From Brachycybe producta (Eukaryota; Arthropoda; Diplopoda; Playtdesmida; Andrognathidae): a stretch of DNA of 64,000 nt. Made by a program: the position numbers and the translations under genes. Under the pieces are notes generated by a model. That model was not told the origin of the DNA and searched no databases. It was given only the letters and a program-made list of their open reading frames with translations. This document shows, in pieces, positions 32,786-41,693 of the stretch. Position 1 is the stretch's first letter. Each line of letters begins with the position of its first letter. The stretch spans positions 20,919,229 through 20,983,228 of the forward strand of contig JAUPFP010000001.1 in NCBI GenBank assembly GCA_036925085.1, given 5' to 3'.

Positions 32786-35700
32786 CCCCCCAACTAGTTT
32801 ATAAGCACGTCCCTGTGCTTCCAAAAATAAGACCTTGCAAAAATACCCATTGGTATAAAATTTAGGCATGCAGTAAAAATACAAAACGAAAAGTATAAAA
32901 ATACTAGAAATGTGTTCCGAATAAATGCAAGCGTGCATAAACAAAACAAGTAGGGAAATACTCAAAACGATAAACACAAGTATAAAATAGTACTTAAAAA
33001 TACAAAGTCCAAGGCCTCTAGTAGTCCAAAATGGCTCATCCTTGAGCAGGATCTTCTTTGCTCCTGCGCAAGTCTCTTTCCAGAAGGATGGCGGTTTCGG
33101 CAGACCTTCGGTGACTTCGGTGACTTTTGCGTTCCTCTGCATGACTGCTGGTCTCGTCAAAAAGGATGTAGGTCCAGGAGACGTTACAGAAGCCCTAGGA
33201 CTCCCAGGAGCTTCCATATTGCTCCTGGCGGTAGTCTTCGGCTCCGTTACTTCGACGTCGTCCTTGTATGTTGGCCCAGGCTCACGAGGGCGGACATCCT
33301 TCAGTTTTACTCGATTATTTGGCCCATGATGAGAGAAGCTGTGGATTTCCAACCTTAATTGATTCCTCAGGCCTCTGTTGAGTCGGTTTCGTTTGACGAG
33401 AGGCCTTCGTTGCCTCCAACGCCAAACTCCGCGAACCAACAGGTCTTCTGTGAGACCTGAGTTGGCAATCTCGACTGGAAGGGCAGCCCCCTTATTTTCC
33501 ATAAACCAGCCATCGTAATCGCACACGATGGTAAACCAAATTTGCATAAGTAAAACAAAACTTTTGATCCTTTCCGTAATCGAGCGATAGAAATTTTCAC
33601 AATTTTCCACGATGGATGGGTGAAAACTTTTCAAAACAAAAAGATGATGAGAAATAGTGCCTGTACATGTGTTCAACACATGGGCAAAGCTGTCAGTGAT
33701 GAAGAACATAAACAATAGGACCCGGATCCATAGTGGTGCGAGGCTAGTTGACAATTCACTGAATGTATCCCTCCGCCCACGTGTTTCTTCCATGCTTGGT
33801 AGCGTCATTGACCGCTCCCTGTTTACTTCCTCATTTGGGACGTCATTTCCATTTGTGGCGTCACTAGCATCGATATCATCGTCCATTTTTGTTGTTTCAT
33901 CGATAACTTCCGCGTTTTTCACCTCCATTTGAAATTCCATCGGCGAATTTACATCTTTTTCGTCGATTTTCATCGTTTCTTCAGGAATTTCGCTGATTTC
34001 TTCAACAAATCCAATGGTTTCCATGGTAAAATTCGTCTTGTTACCATATTCTCTGGTGAATTTCATCGCATCTTCGCCAGGTAAGTATGAGAATTGCTGC
34101 TGGTTATCGTCTGCTGCCATTTTTCTTCTAATTTCGACGTTACGGTCAGAATGCTTTCGGATTGCTTTCGTAATTATCTCAATTTCTTCTTCATCCTCAG
34201 AAGATTCGATCCAAGCATTTTGGCATCTGCAGTATCCACAACATCTCTTCTTACGCGAAGGTAAGTTTTTCTTCTTGACAAACGCTGTCATTTCTTTTTC
34301 TTTTGCAGGTTCCGATTCGGATTCTTCTGGCGATGAGTTACCCATGGACTCCAGGGTGTCTCCAGTCGTTGGAACATTGGGTCCGTCTTTTTGGTAAGTC
34401 TCATATAGTGGTCTCAGGTTTGCAACGTTTACAGAGTCCTCCACTAATCTTCCAGCTCGATTCTCGTAACTCAATCGGTATACGGTGTCCGATACCTTCG
34501 ACACAATCGTATATCCCTGTCTCCATTTCGTTAGGAACTTCTTGTTCTGTCCAGGCCTGATTCGCATGTCTCGTACAAGTACTTTCTGTCCGATTTGGTA
34601 CTCATAAGGCTTCTTATGCCTTTGATCGTAGTACTTCTTTCGACGATCATGTGCTGCTTTCAGGTTCGCCCTGGCTGTTCTTAGTTCTTCTTCTTGGCGT
34701 TCCTCCGCCTGTTGTCGAACGTCCACGAGGTTTCCTGCCTCGTTATCCACGATAACTGGTCGTTCTGGAACTAAGGTGTCTACTTTAGTTCTGGGCTCCC
34801 TCCCAAACATGAGTCTGTACGGCGTAAACTTCGTGGATGAATGTACAGATGAGTTGTACGATTCCAGAACTTCATCCAGGTTTGTAGCCCAATCAGTCTG
34901 GTTCTTCGCAGGAGTCAGATACTTTTTCATCGTCTGAATAATGCTTTTATTCGTCCTTTCGGCGAGACCATTACTCTGCGGATGGTATGCAGTTGTTGTT
35001 TCGTGCTCTATCTTGTTTATTTTCAAGAATTCTTGAGTGTTCTTCGCAACAAACGGCGTCCCTCGATCCGAAATGAGTTTCTCTGGTATCCCGAAGATTC
35101 TCTTTACGTCTTTTGCTAGGAAGTTCATTACGATTAGTGCGGTTGTGCTTTTTACTGCTTTAGCAACGCAATATCGAGTGGCGTAATCGACTGCCAACAA
35201 GATGTGCTTGTTTCCTCCAACCGACGGTACTAATGGTCCAATGAAATCCATTCCCCAGCAATCACAAGGCTTTCCAATGGGCATTTCTTGAAGGAACCCT
35301 TCAGGTTTCTCCGTACCCAACTTGTGTAATTGACAAATCTCACATGAGCGCACATATTCGAATATGTCGTGCTTCATGTTATTCCAATAAAATCTTTGCC
35401 TGGCTCGATTCCAGGTCTTAGTTTGTCCCTCATGACCAGCATCGGGCTCGTCATGGCATAATCTCATTACTTCTGGGATGAGATGTTTTGGCACCACATT
35501 CACGAGTGTGGGTACGGAACTTCCGTGAAACACACAAGCGAACAACTTGTTGTCGTAATCGCAAAACAACTTATGAAGAGGTGACTCTGGTTGGTTACGC
35601 AACTCCTCACGAATCTTCAAAATCTCGGGGTCCAATTTTTGCTCCACCTTCCAATCCCATTGTAAGGTTACATTAAAGATCACACTGTCATCTAGGTCTT

Positions 35701-38700
35701 CCGCTTCTGGGATGGCCTTCCAGTTAACAGGCACTCCTGCTGGATATCTTGAGAGGCAATCGGCTTCGACGTGAAGTTTCCCCTCTTTGTAGATGATTTT
35801 GTAGTCGTACTCCTGCATTAGCAGCTGCCAGCGACCAAGTCTTCCTTCTAGACGTGCTGCAGTTTTCATGTAGCATAATGCGTGGTGATCCGTCACAATT
35901 GTAAAGGGCTTCTGGAACAGGTACGGCCGGAACTTGGTGACTCCATAGATTACTGCTAGGCACTCCTTATCCGTCGTACTGTAGTTCTTTTCCGCGTCCC
36001 TTAGAACTCTGGAGACACTTCCAATGATCTCCTTTCTTCGTTTATCCTCTGACTTCTGGTAAAGCATTGCTCCAATTCCGTATCCACAGGCATCAGTATG
36101 CATAAATATTGCAGCCTTCGGATCATATACGGCAACCAATGGAGATTTCGACAACATATTCTTTAGCGTGCGGAATGCATTCTCGCAGTCAACTGACCAT
36201 TCGAACGGTATATCTTTACCCGTCAGGTCTGACATGGGCTTCGCTATGTTGGCAAATCCAGGTACATGCTTTCGATAATAACCCGCCAATCCAAGGAAAC
36301 TTCTGATTGCGGTTACATTGTCAGGAACTGGGAAGTTCTTTATGGCGACAACCTTATCTGGATCTGGCCGAATTCCATCAGGCGAGATCAGGTGTCCCAA
36401 ATACTTCACTTCTTGGAATCCAAAGAAGCATTTCCCTGGATGCAACTTCAGGTTTGCTGTCCTCAGCAGGTCCAAGATAGTTCTCAGTCTTTTCAAAAAT
36501 TCTTCGAACGTTCTTCCAAACACTACGATGTCATCAAGGTAGACAAGGCACGTTTCCCATTTGTGCCCGGCGAGTAGGATGTCTAATGCACGTTGCATAG
36601 TGGCAGGAGCGTTTCGGAGTCCGAAAGGCATTCTTACGAACTCGAACAATCCTCGATGAGATGTAAATGCGGTCTTCTCGATGTCGCTTTCTTCCATCTC
36701 GAACTGCCAGTATCCACTCTTCATATCCAGCGTTGCGAAGTAGCATGCTCCTCTCATGGAGTCTAATGCGTCATCAATCCTCGGTAATGGATAAGTGTCT
36801 GCCTTTGTAATCGCGTTCAACTTCCGATAATCTACACAGAAACGGTAGGAGCCATCCTTCTTCTTTACAAGGACGATGGGCGATGCATACGGCGATTTCG
36901 ATGGCCTTACAACCCCAGATTTCTTCATCTCCTCTAGCGTCTCATCAATTACGATGCGTTCCCCAGGCCCGCATCTTCGTAACGTGTCTCGAACAGGTAG
37001 ATTATCTCCAGTTTCGATCTTGTGTTTGGTCAGATTCGTAGCTCCCAGGTCCTTAGATGAAAAGGCGAAGATCGGTTGGAACTCCTTCAGTAGGATCGTC
37101 AACTCTTCTCTTTGATCATCTGTCAGTTCAGGACCAAGTTGAATTTCTCTTTCAAAATCAACGGGTGCTTCTCCGATGTCTCTAAAGTTTTCCTCTTCGG
37201 AAACTTTGCAGGCTTGCTCTTCTTCTAGTTCTTCTAGAAGTTCGAAGTGTCCAATAGTCTCGCGGTCTCCAATCCCCACGGACTCCAGTGTGGTATTCAG
37301 GAGTTGGACTTCCAGTTGTGATGTTCCATTCCCTTGTAGCACACTGCTGGCCACAACGATGCCTTTTCGATTAAAGAGACTATCGTTCGTTTCAATCATG
37401 AGTACTTCGTTTTCCTCAATGATCCGCCCTGCAGCTACTTTGAGGTTCAAAGCCTGGCCCGGATTTAACGTAATCCTTCCTTGGGCTTTTACGCAGCTTT
37501 CCTCTCTAGCTTTTATGGCATAGGAGTTATCCAGATGGCTATTCTGAGCACATCCCTCCTCTTTTAATTCTTTGAAGAAATTCCAGGGAAGGCTACTACG
37601 CGCACTTCCTTTCTTCAACAATTCTCGTGTTCCTTCGTAGAACATCTCATTAGCAAAGTAGATCTTGGAGGTCTTCATGGAAATGATGAGATCAAATGCA
37701 GCTCCCAGGTCTCTCCCCAGCAGTGCTTCTCGTTTTCCATCTATGATGAGCATCCTTGCCGTTACTTGCTTTCCGTTCAACTCGAACGTTGGCCACAACT
37801 GACCAAGTACCTTAATCGGTACCCCTCCTACTGCGCCTAATGCAGGTGCGTTCCGGATTGGTCCATATCGAAGTCCGTACTCTTTGGCCATTGTGCCTGA
37901 CAAGATAGTGAACCCAGTTCCGCTATCCGCCAAAAATCGAACTGGTGTGCCGTCAACCTGAATGGTAATCTTGGCAACATTCTCATCGGGCGTAGTATCT
38001 CCTACCTCGATGAGTTCGCATGAGGTGAGTAGGCTGTCTACAGTGATTTCGACACTCTTTCGACAACAAGCCCTACTCCTCAATAAATCTCCAACTTCAA
38101 CGGATTCAATAACCTCGCTGTTCGCAGGGATCCTGCTGGTATCATCTCCTCTACCGATAGCTGCATTTACAATAGCCTTCTTGGATTTCTTAGCATCAGT
38201 TTCGGCCTTGCCCGAGGCAATAACATTGGATGTTACATCTTGAGGGATTTCCTGAGCAACATTGCTTATCCCCGGTATACACGCCGCAGAATTCTGTTGG
38301 GTCCTTCCCTCAATTCCGACTGGCACCGCAGAATTCTGTTGGGTCTCTCCCTCAATTCTGTCTTGATTAACTCCAGTTTCCATGGCTTCCACAATTCTCT
38401 TTGCTTCCTCCAAGCTATTCGCGTAAACTACCATAGCTTTCGTAGGTGACCAGATGATGGGTTCCGGAAATATCTCCTCGATGATTTCTCCCCTTCGACC
38501 AGTATCCTTTCGCAGCTTCTTATATTTTCGTGAATTCCGTTGTCGTTTTCCATTCGTAATGCCGACTAACAACTCCGACGATTGCTCAGGGAGTCCTTGA
38601 GTGTCCAAATCACATGGTCTCTTCGGTGCTCCAGCCTTTGGTCTAGTTGTGGTGACATTCGAAATGCCGACTAACAACTCCGACGATTGCTCAGGGAGTC

Positions 38701-38920
38701 CTTGAGTGTCCAAATCGCATGGTCTCTTCGGTGCTCCAGCATTCCGTCTAGTTTTAGTGACATTGGTAGCTTCGCTCACGCCCCTATTCCCCCCCAACAA
38801 AGCTTTGTCCACAATGTTTTGGGAATTGGCGATCGCTGTTTCGTTTCGATTTTGTCGTTTTCCAGAGGGTTTTCCGTTCTTAAAGGGCGGTAGGCCCCTC
38901 TTTACTGCCACCCTTTCTAG
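32402..38920 (-). CDS. pol: Pol polyprotein with long C-terminal extension (retrotransposon)
   Basis: Reached by -1 frameshifting from gag; there is no ATG at the front, the first start-like codon being GTG at 38,911, from which residues are numbered (2169). Protease has D329-S-G and an LLGRDLG motif. RT (about 650-830) has YLDD at 791-794. RNase H has D940, E983 and D1008. Integrase has H1153, C1190 and C1193 of the HHCC finger and a D1222, D1282, E1318 triad with 35 residues between the last two. The C-terminal integrase module ends near 1502. No chromodomain is evident. About 667 further residues follow: an acidic stretch, a CCGYCRC cluster, hydrophobic segments near 1724-1744 and 1967-2013, and from 2043 sequence encoded by the 3' LTR. 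A 35-residue unit is tandemly duplicated at about 51-120. The extension's role is unknown; an envelope-like function is only one possibility. Confidence 0.95.
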   Translation of the reverse strand, partial: LERVAVKRGLPPFKNGKPSGKRQNRNETAIANSQNIVDKALLGGNRGVSEATNVTKTRRNAGAPKRPCDLDTQGLPEQSSELLVGISNVTTTRPKAGAPKRPCDLDTQGLPEQSSELLVGITNGKRQRNSRKYKKLRKDTGRRGEIIEEIFPEPIIWSPTKAMVVYANSLEEAKRIVEAMETGVNQDRIEGETQQNSAVPVGIEGRTQQNSAACIPGISNVAQEIPQDVTSNVIASGKAETDAKKSKKAIVNAAIGRGDDTSRIPANSEVIESVEVGDLLRSRACCRKSVEITVDSLLTSCELIEVGDTTPDENVAKITIQVDGTPVRFLADSGTGFTILSGTMAKEYGLRYGPIRNAPALGAVGGVPIKVLGQLWPTFELNGKQVTARMLIIDGKREALLGRDLGAAFDLIISMKTSKIYFANEMFYEGTRELLKKGSARSSLPWNFFKELKEEGCAQNSHLDNSYAIKAREESCVKAQGRITLNPGQALNLKVAAGRIIEENEVLMIETNDSLFNRKGIVVASSVLQGNGTSQLEVQLLNTTLESVGIGDRETIGHFELLEELEEEQACKVSEEENFRDIGEAPVDFEREIQLGPELTDDQREELTILLKEFQPIFAFSSKDLGATNLTKHKIETGDNLPVRDTLRRCGPGERIVIDETLEEMKKSGVVRPSKSPYASPIVLVKKKDGSYRFCVDYRKLNAITKADTYPLPRIDDALDSMRGACYFATLDMKSGYWQFEMEESDIEKTAFTSHRGLFEFVRMPFGLRNAPATMQRALDILLAGHKWETCLVYLDDIVVFGRTFEEFLKRLRTILDLLRTANLKLHPGKCFFGFQEVKYLGHLISPDGIRPDPDKVVAIKNFPVPDNVTAIRSFLGLAGYYRKHVPGFANIAKPMSDLTGKDIPFEWSVDCENAFRTLKNMLSKSPLVAVYDPKAAIFMHTDACGYGIGAMLYQKSEDKRRKEIIGSVSRVLRDAEKNYSTTDKECLAVIYGVTKFRPYLFQKPFTIVTDHHALCYMKTAARLEGRLGRWQLLMQEYDYKIIYKEGKLHVEADCLSRYPAGVPVNWKAIPEAEDLDDSVIFNVTLQWDWKVEQKLDPEILKIREELRNQPESPLHKLFCDYDNKLFACVFHGSSVPTLVNVVPKHLIPEVMRLCHDEPDAGHEGQTKTWNRARQRFYWNNMKHDIFEYVRSCEICQLHKLGTEKPEGFLQEMPIGKPCDCWGMDFIGPLVPSVGGNKHILLAVDYATRYCVAKAVKSTTALIVMNFLAKDVKRIFGIPEKLISDRGTPFVAKNTQEFLKINKIEHETTTAYHPQSNGLAERTNKSIIQTMKKYLTPAKNQTDWATNLDEVLESYNSSVHSSTKFTPYRLMFGREPRTKVDTLVPERPVIVDNEAGNLVDVRQQAEERQEEELRTARANLKAAHDRRKKYYDQRHKKPYEYQIGQKVLVRDMRIRPGQNKKFLTKWRQGYTIVSKVSDTVYRLSYENRAGRLVEDSVNVANLRPLYETYQKDGPNVPTTGDTLESMGNSSPEESESEPAKEKEMTAFVKKKNLPSRKKRCCGYCRCQNAWIESSEDEEEIEIITKAIRKHSDRNVEIRRKMAADDNQQQFSYLPGEDAMKFTREYGNKTNFTMETIGFVEEISEIPEETMKIDEKDVNSPMEFQMEVKNAEVIDETTKMDDDIDASDATNGNDVPNEEVNRERSMTLPSMEETRGRRDTFSELSTSLAPLWIRVLLFMFFITDSFAHVLNTCTGTISHHLFVLKSFHPSIVENCENFYRSITERIKSFVLLMQIWFTIVCDYDGWFMENKGAALPVEIANSGLTEDLLVRGVWRWRQRRPLVKRNRLNRGLRNQLRLEIHSFSHHGPNNRVKLKDVRPREPGPTYKDDVEVTEPKTTARSNMEAPGSPRASVTSPGPTSFLTRPAVMQRNAKVTEVTEGLPKPPSFWKETCAGAKKILLKDEPFWTTRGLGLCIFKYYFILVFIVLSISLLVLFMHACIYSEHISSIFILFVLYFYCMPKFYTNGYFCKVLFLEAQGRAYKLVGGCNEFIVRIRCRIETPCSFKYFDRWVSPHAWGWAGGYPDDTSLPYRMRKRRQMNCIVNSYRIIPRRIDDIELLASETPVKCDEKDTEVLFVIKLYCYRLKKDQRRSFCIVIIYTSYRCFRFSEVIAHF
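32786..32791 (-). other. Polypurine tract
   Basis: On the minus strand GTTGGGGGG abuts the TGTAAC start of the 3' LTR, where plus-strand DNA priming is expected. It is short, and also codes for the V-G-G of the pol-frame ORF. Confidence 0.6.
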
Positions 38921-38926
38921 TTTAAA
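38882..38926 (-). promoter_or_regulatory. -1 programmed frameshift signal, gag to pol
   Basis: Gag codons 562-565 read GAT TTA AAC TAG, so heptamer T TTA AAC (38,926-38,920) is in the canonical X XXY YYZ register, directly before the gag stop. The pol frame is -1 relative to gag and is open only from this heptamer (TGA just upstream). Downstream AAAGGGTGG (38,916-38,908) can pair with CCGCCCTTT (38,890-38,882) across a 17-nt loop, with one G-U pair. Confidence 0.85.
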
Positions 38927-40611
38927 TCAGCCGGGTTTTCCTCTCGCAGGAACTTCTTCTGCCCGTTCTCGCTGACGACAAAATACTGCTGGCCATTTTT
39001 CCCAGTGGCCATTCCATGTTGAACAAGTCCAACGGTTCCATCCGCGACTACTTTCTTTGGGCAGTTTCTTGAAAAGTGACCCTTCTCATGACAGTGATAA
39101 CACTCTACTGCGCTGAGATCTTTCAGGGTTTTACTTCCATCTTGCGTTTGCTGACCATTGTAGTTCTTCTTCTGCGGATATCTTTGGTTCCATTTACGAC
39201 CTTGTTGCTGATTCGAGTTCTGGTTGGTCTTCTGTTGCGCTTGGTCATTTGAATTTGATGGAGTCGAGTTGTTCGTTGGGTCCGCTTGATCTTGAGTAAC
39301 AACCGCGTAAGAACGTCCTCCGTCCATTACTGCTTGTGTCGGTTTGGCATTTTGGCGTTGGTTATTCTTCTGTGGACCCTTGGAGACCTGGGTCGTTGCT
39401 TGTTGACCCATCGTTCCTTCCGGTATCCATAACCCATCAGCCATCAAAACTTCCTCGGTATCCTTGATATATGTAGTGTACAGCTTCAGATTGCTATTCG
39501 GCGCATTCTGTGTAGCATTACGTATAATCGGATGAAGTTTCTGCCGAAATTCCACAATCCGGTATTTGTCGGTTACCCCCGGTAACACTTTTCTACTCAA
39601 GTCAAGGTAGCGACCCAAAAACTGATTGGTGTCCTCTCCTTTCCTTTGGAGCATGGTATCCAACCTCAGCTTCAGTTGCACTAACTCGTCTCGACGTCCA
39701 AATCTTTCAATTAACTCGCTCCGTATGAAGTCCCACGTGGTTTTCCCTCTATTCTCTTTGTAGAAATTGGATAACCAACGTACTACGTCCCCTTCTACCG
39801 CCTTACGTAGGTAGTAGGTCTTGTGGACGTTGCTCCAGTCCTCCAGATCTGCGATACTCTCGTAGTCCTCCAGAAAGGTGTATACAGACGTCAATCCTTT
39901 GAAGGTCTCCAGATTCCGGAGTGGGTGAAGACTCTTGTACTTCCCATCCAGCTCCTCACAGGTCCGATGACGATTGCAAATTGGATTTCCTTCCAGCTCT
40001 TCTACGCTGGGATCCTCACTTGTTAGGCTTTCATCCTCTAGCTGGTCCGGGTTCTCTCTCCGTAGAATAGGAGTCTCAGGTAGGCGACCTCTCTGGGTCC
40101 CTCCACTCTTCTTCAGCATGAGCGGCGTCTGGAATACATTAACCTGTCTTAGGTTTTCAGCGTGGGCCGACGAGGGCTCCCCTTCAGTGTCCAATCCAGG
40201 AATCACTGTATGACGCTGAGATTCAGCGTGGGCCGACAAGGGCTCCACTCCGGTATCCACTTCTCGGACTACCGTATGACGCTGAACTGTACTTACACCA
40301 CGCCCGCTCCGGAGTAACATCGATCCTGATGGTTGCTGGGCTTCGAACCAGGCCATCAGTCTCTCCCGTCTTTCAGCACTTAGATTTTGAAGGATACCTT
40401 CAAGTGGATCTTCTCCATCCATTTGGTTTGTATCGTCCTTCTCCCGTGTCTTCGACTTCGATTTCGGTCTGCCTTTCTTTCCTTTACCACCTGGTGTAAC
40501 TCCGACATCATTGGTATTCTCTACTGGATCTGTAGTGAGGTACCCCGCACCTCCACCATTTTGTAACATCCCCGTTTCCGTAGGGTTAGTAGAGAGATCT
40601 CTACTAGCCAT
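38917..40611 (-). CDS. gag: Gag polyprotein (retrotransposon)
   Basis: 564 codons from ATG at 40,611, which lies 50 nt inside the 5' LTR, to TAG at 38,919. The N-terminal region is basic (KGKKGRPKSKSK near 40-55). A 22-residue unit starting QRHTV is tandemly duplicated at 110 and 132. Residues about 228-380 form a helical Gypsy capsid-type domain. A Q/N-rich linker leads to one CCHC zinc knuckle: C504, C507, H512, C517. The frame from 40,611 crosses the LTR end and the primer-binding site. The next in-frame ATG after the LTR is near codon 65, so the true initiation codon needs testing. Forms the capsid that packages element RNA; stop is bypassed to make Gag-Pol. Confidence 0.93.
   Translation of the reverse strand: MASRDLSTNPTETGMLQNGGGAGYLTTDPVENTNDVGVTPGGKGKKGRPKSKSKTREKDDTNQMDGEDPLEGILQNLSAERRERLMAWFEAQQPSGSMLLRSGRGVSTVQRHTVVREVDTGVEPLSAHAESQRHTVIPGLDTEGEPSSAHAENLRQVNVFQTPLMLKKSGGTQRGRLPETPILRRENPDQLEDESLTSEDPSVEELEGNPICNRHRTCEELDGKYKSLHPLRNLETFKGLTSVYTFLEDYESIADLEDWSNVHKTYYLRKAVEGDVVRWLSNFYKENRGKTTWDFIRSELIERFGRRDELVQLKLRLDTMLQRKGEDTNQFLGRYLDLSRKVLPGVTDKYRIVEFRQKLHPIIRNATQNAPNSNLKLYTTYIKDTEEVLMADGLWIPEGTMGQQATTQVSKGPQKNNQRQNAKPTQAVMDGGRSYAVVTQDQADPTNNSTPSNSNDQAQQKTNQNSNQQQGRKWNQRYPQKKNYNGQQTQDGSKTLKDLSAVECYHCHEKGHFSRNCPKKVVADGTVGLVQHGMATGKNGQQYFVVSENGQKKFLREENPADLN
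40539..40558 (-). other. Primer-binding site, tRNA-Ala-like
   Basis: Three nt after the 5' LTR the minus strand reads TGGTGGAGGTGCGGGGTACC. Its complement, GGTACCCCGCACCTCCACCA, fits the 3' end of a eukaryotic tRNA-Ala plus CCA. The tRNA identity is from general knowledge and not checked against this genome. Confidence 0.75.
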
Positions 40612-40872
40612 CTAGAAGTGTCGAATGGATGTTGATGATTAAGTCTTTCGGTCTATTGGCTCCTGTGTTGCACACTTAACCACCAGGGACACAAGGGTCG
40701 GTACCTCAGGAGACCTGTGGTAGAGAATATTGTAGAGATGTCGTCTTACACTCGGCTGCTGGAGACTTCGTCGTCCGGTGGAAACATCGGCTACGTGGCG
40801 GCTATAATTCTAAGTCCCACTCCCATAAAATGACTGAGTCCACACATTGAATTCGTATGTTGAAAATGCTCT

Positions 40873-40878
40873 TTTATT
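40873..40878 (-). terminator. LTR polyadenylation signal
   Basis: AATAAA on the minus strand, about 115 nt after the TATA box, so it would lie in R. The functional copy for the genomic transcript is the 3' LTR one at 32,197-32,202. Confidence 0.6.
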
Positions 40879-40992
40879 CAATAAACAGAGAGTCCTGTAG
40901 ATTGAGAGATATCGCATCGGTCTTAAGCATAAAGACGGTCTGTCCGATCTGCCTGATCTATCCGATCTGTCCTCTCAATCTACAACCTCTTG

Positions 40993-41000
40993 TATTTATA
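40993..41000 (-). promoter_or_regulatory. LTR TATA box
   Basis: GAGTATAAATACAAG on the minus strand, predicting transcription start about 25-30 nt downstream near 40,965. The copy in the 3' LTR is at 32,317-32,324. Confidence 0.7.
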
Positions 41001-41461
41001 CTCAAAATACAATACAAACATCTGATTATGATAACAAAGGCTCCAGGTGTGTCCAAGTCTCTTGGACACACTCGGACCTAGAAGTGAGCTATCACTTCAC
41101 TAAAACGAAAACATCTATAAGATGTATAAATTATAACAATACAGAAGGATCTTCGTTGATCCTTCTTCAAACGATAACAATACAATTTAATTACGAAAAG
41201 GACTTCTGTATCCTTTTCGTCACACTTGACCGGTGTTTCACTGGCCAAAAGTTCTATATCGTCAATTCTTCTAGGAATTATCCTATAAGAATTGACGATA
41301 CAATTCATTTGCCGTCTTTTCCTCATCCTGTAGGGTAGGGAGGTATCGTCTGGATAACCTCCCGCCCACCCCCAAGCATGAGGTGAAACCCATCGATCAA
41401 AATACTTAAAACTACAGGGTGTTTCAATACGACAACGAATTCTGACGATGAATTCGTTACA

Positions 41462-41522
41462 ATTCATTCACCTAAACACATTTAATTTGAATTCATTTAA
41501 TTCATGTGTGTACAAGGTATAA
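41462..41522 (+). mobile_element. Family T element, right part
   Basis: ATTCATTCACCTAAACACAT to TGTACAAGGTATAA, completing the element interrupted at 31,885. Confidence 0.85.
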
Positions 41523-41693
41523 GCAGCTGGTTGGCCCATGGCAGAGGGATCTTAAGATCCAAGTGCTGCAAGATGCAGTGTCAACATATAATTATAAACA
41601 AAAAAATTAACCAAAAACATATTTGTTTTTTTTGTGATATTCGCTTTTATAAAAACGGTCTAAAAAGTTAAAAAAAATTGTAATCTGTTCTTG

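Larger units (their letters stand above)
31886..41461 (-). mobile_element. Complete Ty3/Gypsy LTR retrotransposon, minus strand
   Basis: 9,576 bp. Two 900-bp LTRs in direct orientation begin TGTAAC and end GTTACA. By eye they are identical, including an identical 74-codon ORF in each. ATTC flanks both ends. Order on the minus strand: 5' LTR, PBS, gag with CCHC knuckle, -1 frameshift, protease, RT, RNase H, integrase, long extension, G-run, 3' LTR. RT before integrase places it in Ty3/Gypsy. No stop interrupts either ORF, so it is young and may be competent. It interrupts a family T element. Confidence 0.95.
40562..41461 (-). repeat. 5' LTR
   Basis: 900 bp, same sequence as 31,886-32,785. Inferred layout: U3 41,461 to about 40,965; R to about 40,855; U5 to 40,562. 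U3 is densely packed with short perfect hairpins. The gag start codon is in U5. Confidence 0.95.

Noticed and set aside
34405..34960. Integrase C-terminal chromodomain
   Set aside because: Looked for after the integrase core; residues about 1330-1502 resemble the usual Gypsy C-terminal module but no chromodomain signature was seen.
33042..38975. Many 60-127 codon ORFs on the + strand
   Set aside because: Antisense shadows of the retrotransposon gag and pol.
40857..41081. 74-codon + strand ORF identical in both LTRs
   Set aside because: Antisense to R/U3 with no domain; identity only reflects LTR identity.
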